A stretch of 64,000 nucleotides of DNA from the NCBI GenBank assembly GCA_021200535.1, contig JAJQGL010000094.1, positions 1-64,000 on the forward strand, in the 5' to 3' direction. A program made the translations under genes and the position numbers. This document shows positions 61,667 to 64,000 of this stretch, one piece after another. The notes under the pieces were generated by a model. That model was not told the origin of the DNA and did not search any database. It worked only from the letters and a program-made list of their open reading frames with translations. Positions within the stretch are counted from its first letter, which is position 1. Every line of letters starts with the position of its first letter. Source of the DNA: Clostridiaceae bacterium (GTDB lineage Bacteria; Bacillota; Clostridia; Lachnospirales; Lachnospiraceae).

Positions 61667-61849
61667 TTAGACCTCTTCTACCTTTACAAGATGTCTTACA
61701 TGCCAAACCATTCCTTTTACAGCATCATTGTTCGGCAGCTCAACTGTTTTCCCAATCTTTCTAAGGCCTAACGCTTCTACAGTCGCACGCTGTTTTGGAA
61801 TGGCGCCAATTGTAGATTTAACCAATGTAATTCTTAATTTATCTGCCAT
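61667..61849 (-). CDS. rpmD: 50S ribosomal protein L30
   Basis: 60 residues; ATG 61849 (MADKLRITLVKSTIGAIPKQRATVEALGLRK), the usual length. The upstream extension in the same frame is a repeat and is rejected. Between rpsE and rplO as in other bacteria, but with 183 bases of repeats ahead and a terminator behind. Confidence 0.96.
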   Translation of the reverse strand: MADKLRITLVKSTIGAIPKQRATVEALGLRKIGKTVELPNNDAVKGMVWHVRHLVKVEEV

Positions 61850-61881
61850 AATACTCCTCATTTCTGCAAACCAATACATCC

Positions 61882-61963
61882 GGTTTATCAATGCATTGGT
61901 TTGCCGGTGTGTTCGGTTTACCAATGCGCTCGTTTTGCCGATACGTTCGGTTTATCTTTGCTG
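61882..61963. repeat. 17-base degenerate tandem repeat between rpsE and rpmD
   Basis: Units starting at 61882, 61898, 61915, 61932 and 61949, consensus GGTTTrCCrATGCGTTC. Occupies the gap that is normally a few bases. Confidence 0.75.
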
Positions 61964-62032
61964 TGCATAAGCGACTTTACGGCAAAGCACATGCCGGTCA
62001 AATCGCTATGCAAAAATATTTCATTGCTTTTC

Positions 62033-62542
62033 TTAACCTAAAAGCTCTTCTACGGAAATACCGCGTGCCTTAGCAACCTCTTCCGGAGTCTTTAAGTGTT
62101 TCAGCCCTTCGATTGCTGCAAGCACAACGTTCTGCTTGTTGTTTGAACCAAGAGACTTTGTACGAATGTTCTTGTATCCTGCCAGATCAAGCACGGCACG
62201 AACCGGACCGCCAGCAATAATACCAGTACCTTCCGGAGCCTTTTTGATCAGAACGGAAGCGCTTCCAAACTTGCCGGTGAAATCATGAGGTACACTTCCA
62301 TTTTCATCCATAGGAACTTCTACTAACTTCTTAGTAGCATCTTCTTTTCCCTTACGGATTGCCTCTGGAATTTCTGTAGCCTTTCCAAGACCTACACCAA
62401 CATGACCGTTCTTATCGCCAACTACTACTAATGCAGTAAATCTCATGTTACGTCCACCTTTAACAACCTTTGTGACACGCTTGATCGTTACTACATTATC
62501 TTCCAGCTCAAGATTGCTGGCATCAATAATTGTACGTTTCAT
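62033..62542 (-). CDS. rpsE: 30S ribosomal protein S5
   Basis: 169 residues: [44 protein letters not shown] and [35 protein letters not shown]. Fourteen bases after rplR. Confidence 0.97.
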   Translation of the reverse strand: MKRTIIDASNLELEDNVVTIKRVTKVVKGGRNMRFTALVVVGDKNGHVGVGLGKATEIPEAIRKGKEDATKKLVEVPMDENGSVPHDFTGKFGSASVLIKKAPEGTGIIAGGPVRAVLDLAGYKNIRTKSLGSNNKQNVVLAAIEGLKHLKTPEEVAKARGISVEELLG

Positions 62543-62556
62543 GTGTTGTTTTCCTC

Positions 62557-62925
62557 CTAAAATTCTAATCCTGCTTCTCTTGCTGCATCAGCTAATGCTT
62601 TAATTTTACCCTGATATATAAAACCGCCACGATCAAAGACAACACTCTTAATACCCTTATCCAGCGCTCTCTTTGCAATCACTTCACCAAGCTTTGCAGC
62701 TGCTGCTACATTGTTTGTTTTCTCCAGCTCTGCATTGACATCCTTCTGTACAGTGGATGCGGATACTAAAGTATGCTGTGCCGTATCATCAATAATCTGA
62801 GCGTACATATGATTATTACTTCTAAATACAGCTAAACGTGGTCTTTCGGCTGTGCCGGAAAGACGATTACGAACTTTCATGTGTTTTTTCACACGAACTT
62901 TACTTCTTGACTGTTTCTTAATCAT
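62557..62925 (-). CDS. rplR: 50S ribosomal protein L18
   Basis: 122 residues: [37 protein letters not shown] and C-terminal [26 protein letters not shown], the 5S rRNA-binding protein. Between rplF and rpsE. Confidence 0.97.
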   Translation of the reverse strand: MIKKQSRSKVRVKKHMKVRNRLSGTAERPRLAVFRSNNHMYAQIIDDTAQHTLVSASTVQKDVNAELEKTNNVAAAAKLGEVIAKRALDKGIKSVVFDRGGFIYQGKIKALADAAREAGLEF

Positions 62926-62944
62926 CGTATAATCACTCCTTTAA

Positions 62945-63487
62945 TTATTTTTTACCTGTCTTACCAACTTTACGTCTGATAACCTCATCAGCATACTTGA
63001 TTCCCTTACCCTTATAAGGCTCCGGAGCTCTCTTCTCTCTGATTTCAGCAGCATATTGGCCAACCTTTTCTTTGTCAATTCCCTTCACAATGATCTTGTT
63101 CTGGCCTTCAACCACAACCTCAAGACCTTCCGGATCTTCCATCTCAACCGGATGTGAATATCCAAGAGAAAGTGTCAATACCTTTCCCTTCTTCTGCGCT
63201 CTGTAACCGACACCATTTACTTCCAGCTCTTTTGAAAATCCCTCTGTTACACCAATCACCATATTGTTGATCAATGTTCTGGTCAGACCATGCAGGGATT
63301 TCATCTTCTTTAAATCATTTGGACGGGAAACTGTTACCTCATCTCCATCCTTTTTGATCTCCATTTCAACCGGCAATACTCTCTCCAGAGTACCCTTCGG
63401 TCCTTTTACAGTCACTTTATTATTTTCTGCAATATCAACAGTAACTCCTGCCGGTATCGCGATAGGCATTCTTCCGATACGTGACAT
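62945..63487 (-). CDS. rplF: 50S ribosomal protein L6
   Basis: 180 residues; ATG 63487 ([17 protein letters not shown]) with GGAGG 8 bases upstream, preferred over a start five codons earlier. C-terminal [28 protein letters not shown] is the conserved RNA-binding tail. Confidence 0.97.
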   Translation of the reverse strand: MSRIGRMPIAIPAGVTVDIAENNKVTVKGPKGTLERVLPVEMEIKKDGDEVTVSRPNDLKKMKSLHGLTRTLINNMVIGVTEGFSKELEVNGVGYRAQKKGKVLTLSLGYSHPVEMEDPEGLEVVVEGQNKIIVKGIDKEKVGQYAAEIREKRAPEPYKGKGIKYADEVIRRKVGKTGKK

Positions 63488-63538
63488 GCCGTGCACCTCC
63501 ATATTCCTGGTATAATAGCGATCGCTGCATTTTCCGGA

Positions 63539-63940
63539 CTACCAGATAAACGCAAGCACCTCGCCGCCAACATTTTCTTTTCTTGCTTCCTTATCTGTCA
63601 TAACACCCTTGTTTGTAGAAACAATGGCAATTCCCAATCCGCCGAGAACCTTAGGAAGCTCATCTTTTCCAGCGTAAACGCGAAGACCCGGCTTAGAGAT
63701 TCTCTTTAAACCTGAAATAATCTTGTCGTTCTTATCTACACCATATTTCAGCGTGATATGAATCATTTTGACACCGTCAACATCAATCATATCAAATTTC
63801 TTGATGTAACCTTCTTTCAGAAGAATTTCAGCAATAGAAATCTTCATCTTTGAGCTAGGTACATCTACTGTATCATGCTTTGCAGTATTTGCATTACGGA
63901 TTCTTGTAAGCATATCTGCAATAGGATCGCTCGTCATCAT
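63539..63940 (-). CDS. rpsH: 30S ribosomal protein S8
   Basis: 133 residues: [32 protein letters not shown] and C-terminal [31 protein letters not shown]. Two ATGs in tandem; either may be used. Follows rpsN by 15 bases. Confidence 0.97.
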   Translation of the reverse strand: MMTSDPIADMLTRIRNANTAKHDTVDVPSSKMKISIAEILLKEGYIKKFDMIDVDGVKMIHITLKYGVDKNDKIISGLKRISKPGLRVYAGKDELPKVLGGLGIAIVSTNKGVMTDKEARKENVGGEVLAFIW

Positions 63941-63955
63941 TTTTGTTTTACCTCC

Positions 63956-64000
63956 TTACCAGCTTGCTTTTTTCACGCCTGGAATCTGTCCCTTATAAGC
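63956..64000 (-). CDS. rpsN: 30S ribosomal protein S14 type Z (3' end only)
   Basis: The window holds the last 14 codons, AYKGQIPGVKKASW, and the stop TAA (63958-63956). This ending and the place before rpsH identify the short zinc-type S14. The rest lies beyond the window. Confidence 0.92.
   Translation of the reverse strand, partial: AYKGQIPGVKKASW

Noticed and set aside
61882-61963. CRISPR or protein-coding repeat
   Set aside because: Units are contiguous and degenerate, and no frame has a start with a ribosome site.

Overview
The window looks like a chromosome segment of a spore-forming Gram-positive anaerobe of the Clostridia, most likely Lachnospiraceae. The reasons are an S10/spc/alpha-type ribosomal cluster with an ECF transporter module after rplQ, a ribosomal protein L17 with a long insertion, spoIIID, DUF3877-like and Trk genes, lipoprotein and Gram-positive signal peptides, and strong AGGAGG ribosome binding sites. 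No rRNA, tRNA or CRISPR array was seen.

Layout. 1-546: 3' part of a GntR/FCD regulator. 822-2864: O-antigen-ligase-like membrane protein, convergent with a leftward glycan operon (12014 to 3063): GT2, a GT2/ferredoxin/FrhB/pyruvyltransferase fusion, a methyltransferase, a CgeB-like glycosyltransferase, and PseF-like and PseC-like nonulosonate enzymes. 12250-16851: leftward potABCD polyamine-type ABC transporter, with a one-base frameshift at the start of potB. 16909-24417: NhaC antiporter, ornithine-cyclodeaminase-like protein, iron alcohol dehydrogenase and a HcnABC/opine-oxidase-like three-subunit dehydrogenase, divergent from a MerR regulator (24711). 25651-27545: an IbrA/IbrB-like pair. 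27596-28138: a DUF3877-like gene.

The main discovery is at 28259-33552. The sporulation regulator gene spoIIID is split into an N-terminal part (33391-33552) and a C-terminal part (28259-28416) by a 5,027 bp element. The element carries a large serine recombinase, a 56-residue ORF and trkA/trkH. The two junctions share TACA. Joining them restores an uninterrupted 88-codon spoIIID, and the predicted circle junction has the spaced dyad symmetry expected of a serine-integrase attP. Both the spoIIID start and the recombinase leader have promoters resembling sigma-E sites. This is the layout of a skin-like, sporulation-controlled intervening element, here sitting in spoIIID.

From 33796 on: a secreted protein, a hydrogenase-like/MCP hybrid sensor, a Ser/Asn-rich small protein behind three phased palindromes, a rhodanese, an AGCS symporter with an inserted extracytoplasmic domain, a 14-residue-repeat coiled-coil protein, ahcY, an unknown membrane-anchored protein, and an ABC-2 transporter. 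46719-64000 is the leftward ribosomal cluster: rpsN, rpsH, rplF, rplR, rpsE, rpmD, rplO, secY, adk, map, infA, [insertion], rpmJ, rpsM, rpsK, rpsD, rpoA, rplQ, ecfA1, ecfA2, ecfT, truA. It is interrupted between infA and rpmJ by an opposite-strand chemoreceptor/sugar-binding-lipoprotein pair and is subdivided by terminators. Palindromic and short tandem repeats occur in several intergenic gaps. All functional calls are from reading the sequence; no database search was run.
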